Of a stretch of DNA of 54,966 nucleotides, positions 8,608-18,196 are shown piece after piece. The notes beneath the pieces were generated by a model that was given only the letters and a program-made list of their open reading frames with translations, searched no databases and was not told the origin of the DNA. The stretch comes from XBB1006 sp051877515 (lineage in GTDB: Bacteria; Bacillota; Clostridia; Lachnospirales; Lachnospiraceae): the NCBI GenBank assembly GCA_051877515.1, contig JBJEIY010000011.1:1-54966 (forward strand), given 5' to 3'. Position 1 is the stretch's first letter, and each line of letters opens with the position of its first letter. The position numbers and the translations under genes were made by a program.

Positions 8608-8636
8608 TTGACACCTACTGTTCTGTGTGCTATAAC
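8608..8636 (+). promoter_or_regulatory. Promoter of the GntR-ABC operon
   Basis: TTGACA (8608-8613) and TATAAC (8631-8636), 17-base spacer, with TGTGC in front of the -10. The imperfect palindrome AAGGTAC-ATA-GTACACTT at about 8642-8660 overlaps the expected start and resembles YtrA-type operators, so the regulator probably represses its own operon. Confidence 0.65.
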
Positions 8637-8682
8637 TGTATTAAGGTACATAGTACACTTATTGCTGGAAAGGAGGACGTGT

Positions 8683-9054
8683 ATGATATCCATCAATTAT
8701 CGGGATTCCAGGCCGATTTATGAACAGATAGCAGATTCGCTTCGGATGCAGATTGCCAAGCAGTTAATCGCGCCGGATGAGAAGCTTCCGTCAGTGCGGG
8801 AAATCGCATCGGAACTCTCGATTAATCCCAATACCATTCAGCGGGCCATACGGCAGCTGGAGCAGGAAGGATATGTGTACACCGTCGCAGGAAGAGGCAC
8901 CTTTGCAGCAGATACAGAGAGTTATAACAGTCCAAGAAGACAGGAATTATTAGAGAAACTGGATATCATTGTGAAAGAACTGCATGTGTATCATGTGGAG
9001 GAAGAGGAACTCCTGAAAAGAGTGCATGAACTTATGAAAGGGGGAAATTCCTAA
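8683..9054 (+). CDS. GntR-family regulator (YtrA type)
   Basis: A 123-residue regulator. A winged helix (PIYEQIADSLRMQIAKQ ... LPSVREIASELSINPNT ... GYVYTVAGRGTFA) is followed by only a short helical tail for dimerisation, which is the YtrA subfamily layout. YtrA-type genes typically sit first in operons with ABC exporters and respond to cell-envelope stress or antibiotics, and the two genes downstream fit this. The ATG at 8683 follows GGAGG; a longer upstream frame runs through the promoter and terminator and is not real. Confidence 0.9.
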   Translation: MISINYRDSRPIYEQIADSLRMQIAKQLIAPDEKLPSVREIASELSINPNTIQRAIRQLEQEGYVYTVAGRGTFAADTESYNSPRRQELLEKLDIIVKELHVYHVEEEELLKRVHELMKGGNS

Positions 9055-9954
9055 ATGATCATGGCTAAAAATGTGGTGAAATCCTTTGATGACTTTCAGG
9101 CATTAAGAGGAACCACTTTGCATGTGAAAAGAGGGTCTGTATATGGTTTGGTGGGACCCAACGGAGCAGGGAAAACAACGATCATCCGGCATCTGACAGG
9201 TATTTATAAGCAGGATGCAGGAGAAGTTTATATAGACGGGGAACCGGTATGGGAAAACAGTGCGATCAAACAGAGGATCGCCTATATCCCGGACGATGTG
9301 TTTTACTTCCACGGTTCCAATATAGAGGGTATGTGCAAATTCTATAGATCTATCTATAAGAATTTTGACATAGACTTATTCCATCGATTAGAGGAATATT
9401 TTCCGAAAATCGATAAGAATAAGAAGATAAGGTCATTGTCCAAAGGAATGCAGAAGCAGGTGGCTTTCTGGCTGGCCATTGCCAGTAAGCCGGATGTCCT
9501 GGTTCTGGATGAGCCGGTGGACGGACTGGATCCGGTGATGCGTAAGCAGGTCTGGAGTATTCTGATGAACGAAGTGGCTGAACGGAACGTTACAGTTCTG
9601 GTGTCCTCACACAACCTACGCGAGTTGGAGGATGTATGTGACCACGTCGGTATCATGTCGGAAGGTTCCGTGATCCTGGAACGCTCTTTGGCAGAAATGC
9701 AGGAGAACACCATTAAGATCCAGATGGCCTTTGACGGGGAGATGCCGGACATGTCCGACATCAGGGATATCCTCCACGTGTCGTATTCAGGAAGGGTAAT
9801 CACCGTGATTGCCAAAGGCAACTCGGCTCAGATTACAGCACAGATTGAAGCAAAACGGCCGCTGTTTTATGACCTCCTTCCGCTGACACTGGAAGAGATA
9901 TTCATTTATGAGTTAGGAGGGACCAATTATGAAGTCAAAGACATCCTGCTTTAG
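9055..9954 (+). CDS. ABC exporter ATP-binding subunit
   Basis: A 299-residue ATPase. Walker A GPNGAGKTT (about 35-43), signature SLSKGMQKQ, Walker B VLVLDEPVDGLD, and the switch His in SSHNLRELE. The C-terminal ~80 residues are the extension common in YtrB/bacitracin-type exporters. It directly follows the GntR gene (no gap) and overlaps the permease gene by 26 bases. Substrate is unknown. Confidence 0.92.
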   Translation: MIMAKNVVKSFDDFQALRGTTLHVKRGSVYGLVGPNGAGKTTIIRHLTGIYKQDAGEVYIDGEPVWENSAIKQRIAYIPDDVFYFHGSNIEGMCKFYRSIYKNFDIDLFHRLEEYFPKIDKNKKIRSLSKGMQKQVAFWLAIASKPDVLVLDEPVDGLDPVMRKQVWSILMNEVAERNVTVLVSSHNLRELEDVCDHVGIMSEGSVILERSLAEMQENTIKIQMAFDGEMPDMSDIRDILHVSYSGRVITVIAKGNSAQITAQIEAKRPLFYDLLPLTLEEIFIYELGGTNYEVKDILL

Positions 9955-11815
9955 TGGTGCATTATTTAAGAAAAACTTAAAAATGAACATCGCATGCAGT
10001 CTGGTGTTTTTCATCGGCCTTCTCTATGAGGGAAGCTGTATGTTTCTTAATTGGTCGGACTACGTCCAAAGTGCAAAGAGTGCACAAGAAGTACTGATGG
10101 CAAAGAATGCTGCCCTGGTACAATGTATGTCACTGAGTGGCCAAGTTGGCTTTACCGCCATCATGGCTGTACTCATCGGAGTGTTGAGTTTCTTCTATCT
10201 TTATGATAAAAGAGCCAACCAGATGATACATGCTATGCCGTTTACCAGAACTCAGTTGTTCATTACAAACTACCTGGGTGGACTCTTGACATTGGTAGTA
10301 CCAATTATTTTAAACGGAATACTGATGCAATGTGCGGTTAGTGCAAAAGAGCTGGCGGGATTGGTTGCCGGTATGTATCTGTACTTAATCGCGGCGGCCG
10401 TTCTGTTTTTCAGTTTTACCGTTTTCCTGTGCATGATTTGCGGTGTAATTTATCTCCCGCCTGTATTCTTTGTGATCTTCAATTACCTGTATGTGATCTT
10501 AAGAAGAGTGATCAATTCCATGATGGGTAATCTGATCTACGGATACAAGGCAACGGAGCCAAGTATAAATGCAGCCGGTGGAAAAGAGTATATGCTTTCA
10601 CCGCTTTACTACTTATTGAAAAGCAATTGCGTGGGATATGCCGAGGATGGAATGCACGCAGAATTTCAGGGGGGATATGCCTTTCTGTGGTACTTCCTTG
10701 TGGCGGTAGTGTTCATCGTTCTGGCATGGATCACTTATCGCAACAGACCATTGGAAAGCCATGGAGATTATCTGACCAAACCCTGGATCAAGGTATTTTT
10801 CTCCATTGGGATCACCACCTGCGTCAGCATTATGGTGATGTATTTTGTAACTGATTTTGAAAAAAAGAAAGCCGTGGAGCACAGTATCGGCATGATCAAT
10901 CCATTGCTGGTTCTGATCATCTGTCTGGTGGCCTACCTGATCACCAGTGCTGTGATCAGAAGGAGTATCCATATCCGGAAGAAAATCGTATTCATTCCGG
11001 CGGGTATCCTTACCTTTGTGTTGGTAGTGGGCATGGGGATCATCCAGTATGATGTGCCCGGTGTGGAGAATCGCATCCCGGAAAAAGAGGATGTGAAATC
11101 CGTTACCGTTACTTCCATGATAGAAGAGGATCAGAAAACGTCCAGGATCACACTGGAAGAGGCACTGGATATCCATCAACGGCTGATAAAAGAAAAAGAT
11201 TATATAACCCAGACTTCAGCAGATGTTTTCCTCCCTATTGAAATATCTTATCAGCTGAAGGATGGAAAGAGCATGGTGAGAAGCTACCAGGTTCCCTATG
11301 TAGCTTCTTGCCTGGAAAACAAAGACAGTATCCTGTCCTTTATAGATCGCAATTATAATGATTTTGTAACCGTATATGAGGATATTTACAGTCGGAAATT
11401 CCGGTCAGGAATCTTCTCCGTAAAAACGGAAGACACAGATTATACGGAAATGGAACTGGGTAAGGATTTCCTGAAAGCCTTTCTGGCTGATGTGAAGGCC
11501 GGAGCTCTGAAGGTGGATTATCCGGAGCTTGGCTGGGGAAGCAAAGGGGAAGATACGGATCTGGTTTTCTACGAAGCGTATATAACCTTGGAGTTTGAGT
11601 CTGCCAAAGATGTTAATATCTGGAGCAATATCAGTCCTTACAGTACATCGGTATGGAGTTACCAGGCCGATGACGGACAGAAGGTAGCCCAGCTGCAGTT
11701 TTATTTAAATAACCGCTGCAGTAATATGATGAAGTACTTTGAAGAGCATGGGGCAGATACCGCAAAGTTCCAGAAGGCGGAACAGCTCCAATCCGGAAAT
11801 TATTATATTGAGTAA
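9929..11815 (+). CDS. ABC exporter permease with large extracytoplasmic domain
   Basis: A 628-residue membrane protein. The N-terminal ~390 residues hold about eight hydrophobic segments in ABC-2 style. The remaining ~230 residues, after a final helix near FVLVVGMGIIQYD, are hydrophilic with alternating charged strands and probably lie outside the membrane. The start overlaps the ATPase gene, so the pair is translationally coupled. Likely partner of that ATPase in exporting or removing an envelope-active compound (inference from YtrA context). Confidence 0.85.
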   Translation: MKSKTSCFSGALFKKNLKMNIACSLVFFIGLLYEGSCMFLNWSDYVQSAKSAQEVLMAKNAALVQCMSLSGQVGFTAIMAVLIGVLSFFYLYDKRANQMIHAMPFTRTQLFITNYLGGLLTLVVPIILNGILMQCAVSAKELAGLVAGMYLYLIAAAVLFFSFTVFLCMICGVIYLPPVFFVIFNYLYVILRRVINSMMGNLIYGYKATEPSINAAGGKEYMLSPLYYLLKSNCVGYAEDGMHAEFQGGYAFLWYFLVAVVFIVLAWITYRNRPLESHGDYLTKPWIKVFFSIGITTCVSIMVMYFVTDFEKKKAVEHSIGMINPLLVLIICLVAYLITSAVIRRSIHIRKKIVFIPAGILTFVLVVGMGIIQYDVPGVENRIPEKEDVKSVTVTSMIEEDQKTSRITLEEALDIHQRLIKEKDYITQTSADVFLPIEISYQLKDGKSMVRSYQVPYVASCLENKDSILSFIDRNYNDFVTVYEDIYSRKFRSGIFSVKTEDTDYTEMELGKDFLKAFLADVKAGALKVDYPELGWGSKGEDTDLVFYEAYITLEFESAKDVNIWSNISPYSTSVWSYQADDGQKVAQLQFYLNNRCSNMMKYFEEHGADTAKFQKAEQLQSGNYYIE

Positions 11816-11872
11816 ACAAAGGATATTGAGAATACAAGATGAGATTGCGAGTAGTCTCACTTAACATGAAAT

Positions 11873-11912
11873 AAGACCTGCTGCTACGTTACGTAGGAGC
11901 AGGTCTTTTTTA
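11873..11912 (+). terminator. Terminator of the GntR-ABC operon
   Basis: AAGACCTGCT pairs with AGCAGGTCTT around an inner GCTACG/CGTAG arm, followed by TTTTT. Confidence 0.85.
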
Positions 11913-11965
11913 ATATGAAAAGTTATTTGAGAATTCAATTCTTGTTCGCTGCCTGATGCGGCCAT

Positions 11966-12838
11966 TTAACGGTATTCACCCAGATAGAACAGTGCCAGGG
12001 TTCCCGGACCGGAATGTGCTCCAATGGTTGGTCCTACCGGATAGATCAGGAAATTGGTGAAACCGAGACGTGCTTCCACCTGAGCTGCCAGGGCTTTTGC
12101 ATCTTCTTCGCAATCTCCGTGACTGATAAAGATGATGTCGTTTTGGTCTTTGTAGGAGCCGATCTGTTTTTCCATGGCATCCACCAGTCCGGTGATGGAT
12201 TTCTTCCGTCCCCGTACTTTTCCAACATTGATCAGATGACCCTCATCATCTACATGCAGCATAGGCTTGACGCTGGCGATGGTTCCGATCACAGCAGTGG
12301 CTTTGGAAACGCGACCTCCGCGGTGTAGGTGGAACAGGTCATCCACAGTAAAGTTATGCACTAAATGAAGCTTATGTTCTTCAATCCATTTGGCATTTTC
12401 TTCCAGGGTATATCCCTGTTCTTTCAATCCAACGGCTTTGTGGACCAGTAGTCCTTCCCCTAAGGATGCGGCAAGGGAATCAATGACGATGATCTTATGT
12501 TCGCTGTCGGTTTCAGCCAGTTCTTCTGCAGCAATGCGCAGACTGTTGCAGGTTCCGCTTAAACCGGAAGAAAAGGCGATGCAAAGAATGTCGCAGTCAT
12601 GTTCGGCAATCACTTCCTGAAAACACTTTTTGGCGGAATCAGGATTTGCCTGGGCCGTGGTCGGCAGGGAACCGTTTCTGACACGCTGGTAGAATTCTTT
12701 TGTATCCAGCTGGTGGTCTCCTTCATACGTCTCCCCATCAATGGTATAAGAAAGGGTAATGTAGTTTATCTGATGTTCTTTATAGTAGTCTAATGGCAAA
12801 TCGGTGGTAGAATCCGTTACAATACAATAGTCTCTCAT
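11966..12838 (-). CDS. DegV-family fatty-acid-binding protein
   Basis: A 290-residue DegV protein. The family landmarks are TDSTTDLP at the N-terminus, FSSGLSGT, HRGGRVSKA and GPTIGAHSGPG, which line the fatty-acid pocket. In Firmicutes, DegV/FakB proteins present fatty acids to the kinase FakA; no FakA gene is in the window. GGGGGAC precedes the ATG. A minus-strand promoter lies just upstream. Confidence 0.92.
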   Translation of the reverse strand: MRDYCIVTDSTTDLPLDYYKEHQINYITLSYTIDGETYEGDHQLDTKEFYQRVRNGSLPTTAQANPDSAKKCFQEVIAEHDCDILCIAFSSGLSGTCNSLRIAAEELAETDSEHKIIVIDSLAASLGEGLLVHKAVGLKEQGYTLEENAKWIEEHKLHLVHNFTVDDLFHLHRGGRVSKATAVIGTIASVKPMLHVDDEGHLINVGKVRGRKKSITGLVDAMEKQIGSYKDQNDIIFISHGDCEEDAKALAAQVEARLGFTNFLIYPVGPTIGAHSGPGTLALFYLGEYR

Positions 12839-12874
12839 GAAAGTCCCCCTTATGATTTTCCTCTAGATAATATA

Positions 12875-12903
12875 AGTATAGCATTCTAACAATTAAAACT
12901 CAA
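12875..12903 (-). promoter_or_regulatory. Promoter of the DegV gene
   Basis: On the minus strand, TTGAGT (12903-12898) and TATACT (12880-12875) are 17 bases apart. Confidence 0.6.
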
Positions 12904-12922
12904 TGTGTTCTTTTTTCGGAAA

Positions 12923-12952
12923 TTGACAGAAGAAGAAAAATATGGATATAAT
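12923..12952 (+). promoter_or_regulatory. Promoter of the small gene at 12985
   Basis: TTGACA (12923-12928), 18-base spacer, TATAAT (12947-12952). Confidence 0.75.
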
Positions 12953-12984
12953 ATGGTATCTAACAGCGGAAAGGAAGATAGAAG

Positions 12985-13248
12985 ATGGATCGTCAGGAAA
13001 CGCTTAATCTGACCATTTCCAGCGTCATGGGTAAAGGAGACGAAAGAGTCGTACATGTTCGCTTTGAACGGGATCAGGATGGGAAACAACACTTCGCGGA
13101 GGGAATTGTTCCGGAATGTTCTTTCGAGAGAATCTATGGATTCACAGAAGAAGAGGTGGCACAGCTTAAGTTTTATCTGAAGGAACATGTACAGGATATT
13201 TTCGAAGAGGCACAGAAGATCAACGACAAGGAATTCTGGTTGAAGTAA
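12985..13248 (+). CDS. Small conserved-looking protein of unknown function
   Basis: An 87-residue soluble protein. The first half alternates charged and hydrophobic residues (ERVVHVRFER), suggesting a beta sheet, and the second half is helical (EEEVAQLKFYLKEHVQDIFEE). I do not recognise the family. GGAAGG precedes the ATG, and it has a near-consensus promoter and its own terminator, which together support a real gene. Confidence 0.75.
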   Translation: MDRQETLNLTISSVMGKGDERVVHVRFERDQDGKQHFAEGIVPECSFERIYGFTEEEVAQLKFYLKEHVQDIFEEAQKINDKEFWLK

Positions 13249-13275
13249 AGAGGGAGCCGTGCAGAGAAAGATATG

Positions 13276-13332
13276 ATCCCCCCCTAAGTAGACAAGGCAA
13301 ATAACCAAAGTCTACTTAAGGGGGATTTTTTA
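13276..13332. terminator. Bidirectional terminator
   Basis: A long perfect stem: CCCCCTAAGTAGAC pairs with GTCTACTTAAGGGGG (ending 13324), followed by TTTTTT. It ends the small gene on the plus strand and can end the lipoprotein gene arriving from the other side. Confidence 0.85.
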
Positions 13333-13354
13333 TGCAGGTAAACAGAAGAAATAA

Positions 13355-15163
13355 TTACTCTGTCTTTATCACGAAACAGACCGTACCCTTTGAATCATCC
13401 GGCAGGGAAGTAAAGGTAGTGTATTCCCGGGCGGCATCTTTTAAAGCTTTTACTGTATCAATGAGGGGAGTGATATTACCGTCAAAAGCACTTTCCAATT
13501 GTGCGGTTCCCTCTGCCAGTTCTTTGGTGCCGTCATAGAGTTTTACGGTTCCGTCGTAGAGAGCGTCGGTTCCGTTTGCAATTTGGCCGGATGCTTCGGA
13601 AAGCTGTGCCGCACCGGAGGAAAGCTGGCTAAGACCGGAATGCAGGTCAGAGGCTCCGGTTGAAAGCCGGTTCAATCCGCTGCTTAAAGCAGAGCATCCG
13701 TTGGAAACCTGTTTGGCACCGGAAGAAAGGGCAACCAGGTTTTCCTTTAATTTGGCAGCATCCATCTGGCTCTTAATCTGGGATAAAGCTGCATTCGCAC
13801 CGCCTAACTGATTTAACTGAGCATAGTAGTTCATATACTCTTCGCTTCCCGGTGTCAAATCAGCCATAGCCTGTTTTAACTGGGCCATGGTCTTCTCGTT
13901 ATCAGCAATGGTTGTTGTGATGGTCTGATACATCCCGGTAAGTGAAGAGTTCAGGGCGGATACTCCGCTGGAAACCTGCGCAGCACCGCTGGTGAGAGTC
14001 TTGCTTTCTTTGGCTGCTTTTTTCATATTATTGGACAGGGCTGCTCCGCCATCGCTGGCAGAGGTCATTTTATCACTTAATAAAGCGAGCTTAGAATCGA
14101 AAGTGGTATAGTTTTTCTTTAGATCGGAAGCGCCGTCTTTTAATTCACCGGCGCCATCTTTGATCTTAACGGCACCATGATCCAGTTCCTTGCAGGACTG
14201 CTTCAGATCCTCTGCAACATCTTCCAAATCTTCTATGGAATGCACATTGTTGATGTCTTTGATGGATAGCTCGGTCACTTCCTGTAAAGATTCGGAAACA
14301 GAGTCAAAATCTACGGCTTCATCAAGATCGGAGGAAGCAAACACTTCACTGGTTACAAAAGTCATCATCATGTCTGGGGAATAATCCGTTACATCTGCTT
14401 CAAAGTCTACCGTATCGGTGAATACACCATCTTCATCCAGTCCAAAGCTGTCGTTTAAGCCCGGTAATCCATATCCGATAATAATGTCAGAATCGTTGTT
14501 CTCGAGGATTTTTCCGTTGTCGATCTTAAGATTCTCGGCCTTGTCAGCGGAAACTAACATCATGGTTGCTGCAAGGAACGGAACGTGGAGTTCTTTGGTT
14601 TTTCCATCGATGGTAGCGGAATAGGTCGTGTTGTTGGTGTATTGTACATGCATGCCCAGATGTCCGCTGACACCTTCCAAAGCATCGGCAGCAATCTCTT
14701 TTCCGTCCAGGGTATAGGTAATGTTTACGGAAACCGGCAGCGTGGTGCTGGCAGGAACGCTGCCTCTGTAATATACATCATTGCCATTGGCGGTGAAAAC
14801 AAGATCGGAACCGTTTTGGCTGAATTCTTCCGAGCCTTTGATGGCAACCACATCCTGTAAGGTAGTGGTGTCATTGATAGTAGTGTAATTGTCCGGGTTT
14901 TTCAGCCAGTCGGATACGGTGATCTCCTGCACGTTTCCATTTGGGTCTGCTGTAACATATACGGTCTCGGATTTTTCGGCAGTACCGGAACCGGAGGAAA
15001 CGGTTTCTGCTACTGTGGTTTCGTTGGCAGCGCCGGCATTTCCGGAAGCTGTGGAGGAAGTGGATGTATCGGTTCCGCATCCTGCCAGTAAGCCGCAGGT
15101 CATGGAAGCACAAAGAATGACAGCTGCCAGTTTCTTAGATAATTTAATGGATATATTTCTCAT
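13355..15163 (-). CDS. Lipoprotein with YhgE/X-X-type heptad repeats
   Basis: A 602-residue exported lipoprotein. The signal peptide ends in the lipobox LAGC with the lipidated Cys at 29. A Ser/Thr/Gly-rich linker and a mostly beta N-terminal half follow. From about 310 onward there are many repeats of the type LxxGAxxLxxG, a long helical rod as in YhgE/Pip-like and EsxA-associated membrane proteins, but the transmembrane helices of YhgE are absent. The start at 15163 has AAAGGAAG before it. It lies 24 bases after the MMPL exporter gene in the same direction, so it is probably its extracytoplasmic partner (inference). Confidence 0.8.
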   Translation of the reverse strand: MRNISIKLSKKLAAVILCASMTCGLLAGCGTDTSTSSTASGNAGAANETTVAETVSSGSGTAEKSETVYVTADPNGNVQEITVSDWLKNPDNYTTINDTTTLQDVVAIKGSEEFSQNGSDLVFTANGNDVYYRGSVPASTTLPVSVNITYTLDGKEIAADALEGVSGHLGMHVQYTNNTTYSATIDGKTKELHVPFLAATMMLVSADKAENLKIDNGKILENNDSDIIIGYGLPGLNDSFGLDEDGVFTDTVDFEADVTDYSPDMMMTFVTSEVFASSDLDEAVDFDSVSESLQEVTELSIKDINNVHSIEDLEDVAEDLKQSCKELDHGAVKIKDGAGELKDGASDLKKNYTTFDSKLALLSDKMTSASDGGAALSNNMKKAAKESKTLTSGAAQVSSGVSALNSSLTGMYQTITTTIADNEKTMAQLKQAMADLTPGSEEYMNYYAQLNQLGGANAALSQIKSQMDAAKLKENLVALSSGAKQVSNGCSALSSGLNRLSTGASDLHSGLSQLSSGAAQLSEASGQIANGTDALYDGTVKLYDGTKELAEGTAQLESAFDGNITPLIDTVKALKDAAREYTTFTSLPDDSKGTVCFVIKTE

Positions 15164-15187
15164 GTTAATCTTCCTTTCATACAAATA

Positions 15188-17290
15188 TTAGTTAGCGGAT
15201 CTGTTTGTCTGCTGACGGTCGAATTCCACCGCCGGCTTAAAGCCAAGACTGGTATGGATGATCACCTTGTCAAAAATGATCAGCATAGACGGTAATACCA
15301 GCAGAACCACGAACATACTGATGATCGCTCCACGGGCCATTAAGGTACATAAGGAACTGATCATGTCAATGTTGGAATAAAGTCCTACGCCGAAGGTTGC
15401 GGCGAAGAAGCTCAAGGCACTGACCATAACGGATTCTGCGCTGGTTACATGTGCGATGTTCACAGCCTCTTTTTTAGACTTACCGGAAATACGCTCGGTC
15501 TTATAGCGGGTTGTCATAAGGATGGCATAATCCACAGTGGCTCCTAACTGGATGGTTCCGATCACGATGGAAGCAATGAAGGGAACCCTGGTCCCGGTGA
15601 AGAACGGGATACCCATATTGACAAAAATAGCAAACTCAATCACTGCCACCAGGATGAAAGGCAGGCTGACAGAACGAAGCACCAGCATAATGATCACGAA
15701 AACGGCAATAATGGAAACTGCGCTGACCACTTTGAAATCATGATCCGTAATGGTGATCAGATCTTTGGTGCAAGGTGCTTCACCCACCAGCATGGCATTG
15801 CTGTCATATTTTTTGATGATGGAGTCGATCTGCTCGCACTGGGTATTTACCTCATCGGAAGCCACTTCATATTCCGACATGATTAAGAACATTTCATAGT
15901 CACCGGACACGAAGATCTCCTGAATGGAGTCAGGTACCATATTCATAGGAATATTGGGTCCCAAAACGGATTCCAGACTCAGGCAGGCTTTGATGCCGCT
16001 AAGATCGGAAATCTGATCGGTCATGGCATAGACATCATGGTCGGAAAGGGAACTGTCAATGAGAACCATTTCCACAGTATTCATATTGTATTTTTCTTTC
16101 AGATTAGTATTGGCTACGATGGAGTCCAGATCTTTCGGCAGATCGGAATCCAGTTTATAGTATACCGGTGTATGGTTATTGCCGTATATTGCAGGAAAAA
16201 GTAGTACCAGAAAGATCACGGCAAGCGTTATGTAGTGTTTGTTAACAAACCGCATGGGACGCTCCAGGGAAGGCAAAAGCTTCTTGTGGGAGGTTCTGGT
16301 CAGAAGCTTATCGCAGGCCAGTAACAGGCTGGGTAAAATGGTGACACAGCAGATCACGCCCAGCAGAACTCCTTTTGCCATAACCACGCCCAGGTCCAGA
16401 CCTAAGGTAAAGCTCATGAAACAAAGCGCGATAAATCCTGCAATGGTTGTAATGGAACTACCGGTAACGCTGACCAGGGTAGAATTAATGGCAGCGGCCA
16501 TGGCCTGCCTGTGATCCTCGTATGATTCCTGCTGTTCCTGGTAGGAGTGCCACAGGAAAATGGAGTAGTCCAGGGTTACACCTAATTGCAGTACGGCTGC
16601 CAGAGCTTTGGTAATGTAAGAAATCTCCCCAAGGAAAATATTGCTTCCCAGATTATATACAATCGCCATTCCTATACTTAACAGGAAAAGAAACGGTGCA
16701 AGGAAGGAATCCATGGTTAAGCCCAGAACTACGATGGAGCATAGTACGGCAAGGATAACATAGATAGGAACTTCTTTGTCTGACAGATCCCGGATATCGG
16801 TTACAACAGCAGACATACCGCTGAACATAAACTGTTTTCCGGCAACCTGTTTTACATCCTCAATAGCCTGCATGGTGGAATCTGCACTGGTGGCATCGTC
16901 AAAGATCACGGCCATCAAAGTGGAATCTTCTGTATTGAAGATATCCCGGACTTCCTTAGGAAGAGCACTGATGGGTACAGACAGATCCAGGATGCTGTCA
17001 TACCAGATGACTTTTGCAACATGCGGAACATCTTCCAGCTTTTCCTTCACTTTTGCGACTTCCTGATCCGGAAGGTTATCAACGACTACCAAAGAGAAAG
17101 CGCCGGTACCGAATTCCTCGGTTAAGATTTCCTGGCCTTTCATGGTTTCAATATCCTCCGGCAGGTAGGAGAGGATGTCGTAGTTGACACGTGTGTTCAC
17201 ATATCCCACGACGGATGGGATCAATAACAGAAATCCCAGAATCAGAATGGGGATACGCAATTTCACGATCACTTCTCCAAATTTTTTCAT
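15188..17290 (-). CDS. MMPL/RND-family exporter
   Basis: A 700-residue RND-superfamily transporter with the two-fold MMPL plan. Each half has one helix, an extracytoplasmic domain (the first with the YDILSYLPED opening) and a block of five helices. Family-typical segments include GVTLDYSIFLWHSY and GATVDYAILMTTRY, with the Asp thought to carry protons. Substrates of Gram-positive MMPL proteins are often lipids or amphiphiles. The ATG at 17290 follows GAAGGAG. Control by the divergent TetR protein is indicated by three palindromes in the gap. Confidence 0.9.
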   Translation of the reverse strand: MKKFGEVIVKLRIPILILGFLLLIPSVVGYVNTRVNYDILSYLPEDIETMKGQEILTEEFGTGAFSLVVVDNLPDQEVAKVKEKLEDVPHVAKVIWYDSILDLSVPISALPKEVRDIFNTEDSTLMAVIFDDATSADSTMQAIEDVKQVAGKQFMFSGMSAVVTDIRDLSDKEVPIYVILAVLCSIVVLGLTMDSFLAPFLFLLSIGMAIVYNLGSNIFLGEISYITKALAAVLQLGVTLDYSIFLWHSYQEQQESYEDHRQAMAAAINSTLVSVTGSSITTIAGFIALCFMSFTLGLDLGVVMAKGVLLGVICCVTILPSLLLACDKLLTRTSHKKLLPSLERPMRFVNKHYITLAVIFLVLLFPAIYGNNHTPVYYKLDSDLPKDLDSIVANTNLKEKYNMNTVEMVLIDSSLSDHDVYAMTDQISDLSGIKACLSLESVLGPNIPMNMVPDSIQEIFVSGDYEMFLIMSEYEVASDEVNTQCEQIDSIIKKYDSNAMLVGEAPCTKDLITITDHDFKVVSAVSIIAVFVIIMLVLRSVSLPFILVAVIEFAIFVNMGIPFFTGTRVPFIASIVIGTIQLGATVDYAILMTTRYKTERISGKSKKEAVNIAHVTSAESVMVSALSFFAATFGVGLYSNIDMISSLCTLMARGAIISMFVVLLVLPSMLIIFDKVIIHTSLGFKPAVEFDRQQTNRSAN

Positions 17291-17330
17291 GTTTTTCACT
17301 CCTTCTTCATGTGTTGAAAGCGGCATAAAA

Positions 17331-17417
17331 ATGACCGCTAGTCATTTATAAATGATAAGATAGCACAAAAATGACCAGCGGTCAATATATTTTAAAAAAT
17401 AATTGACTGAAAGTCAT
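17331..17417. promoter_or_regulatory. Three TetR-type operators between mmpL and tetR
   Basis: Three related 15-base inverted repeats occur: ATGACCGCTAGTCAT (17331-17345), ATGACCAGCGGTCAA (17371-17385) and TTGACTGAAAGTCAT (17403-17417). The shared pattern is (A/T)TGAC(C/T)-N3-(A/G)GTCA(A/T), with small central variation. The second overlaps a minus-strand -35 (TTGACC, then 17 bases to TATCTT) for the exporter. The third overlaps a plus-strand -35 (TTGACT, then 17 bases to TATTTT) for the regulator. Binding would therefore repress both directions. Confidence 0.8.
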
Positions 17418-17502
17418 TTTTTTGTTATTTTAGTATAGAACACCGGTAAAAAAAGAAGGTTTTGAGGGTAAACACCACAATGGATTACAAGGAGGAACGG
17501 GA

Positions 17503-18129
17503 ATGGGCAGAAAAGTAGACGAGAATAAACGTCAAAAGAAGGAAGCCCTGCTGGATAGTGCACTGGATCTGTTTCTTTCCAAAGGAATACAGGAAACCTC
17601 CATAGCGGATATTGTCAAAAAGGCGGGCGTAGCAAAAGGAACATTTTATCTTTATTATAAGGATAAAGTCGATCTTCGGAATATTCTCATTGCACATGAA
17701 GCAAGTAAATTATTCGAACGCGCTACGGAAAAAATGCAACAGGATCATACCGACTGGGAAGCTTTAGGTTTCGAAGAACAGATCATAGAGGTAGTCGATC
17801 ATATTATTGATGAACTGGCGGCAGATAATCGTCTGCTCAGATTTATTTCTAAGAATCTGAGTTGGGGGTATTTCAAATTTGCCTTGTTGAATAACCGGAT
17901 GGAAGAGGACGTGGACTTCTACGAAGTGTTTGAATATATGATCTCCAATGCGGACTATAAGCTCAGGGATCCTGAAATCATGATCTTCCTTATTATAGAA
18001 CTGGTCAGCTCTACCGTTTATAGCTGTATTCTTTATGAGGAGCCGGTGGGTTTAGAAGAAGTAAAGCCTCATTTGTACGATGCGATTCGCAGTATTATCC
18101 GCAGTCACAGGACAACTGATTCTGAATGA
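17503..18129 (+). CDS. TetR/AcrR-family repressor
   Basis: A 208-residue regulator. The N-terminal HTH is canonical (ALDLFLSKGIQETSIADI, then KKAGVAKGTFYLYYKDK), and the C-terminal helical domain is the ligand-sensing part. AAGGAGG precedes the ATG. It is divergent from the MMPL exporter, with three shared palindromes between them, so it most likely represses exporter, lipoprotein and itself until an exported compound binds. Confidence 0.92.
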   Translation: MGRKVDENKRQKKEALLDSALDLFLSKGIQETSIADIVKKAGVAKGTFYLYYKDKVDLRNILIAHEASKLFERATEKMQQDHTDWEALGFEEQIIEVVDHIIDELAADNRLLRFISKNLSWGYFKFALLNNRMEEDVDFYEVFEYMISNADYKLRDPEIMIFLIIELVSSTVYSCILYEEPVGLEEVKPHLYDAIRSIIRSHRTTDSE

Positions 18130-18196
18130 CAGACACCAAAACAATATAACCAAAAAAGACATTGAAAATTCGGCGGTTTACACAATGAAAACGATG

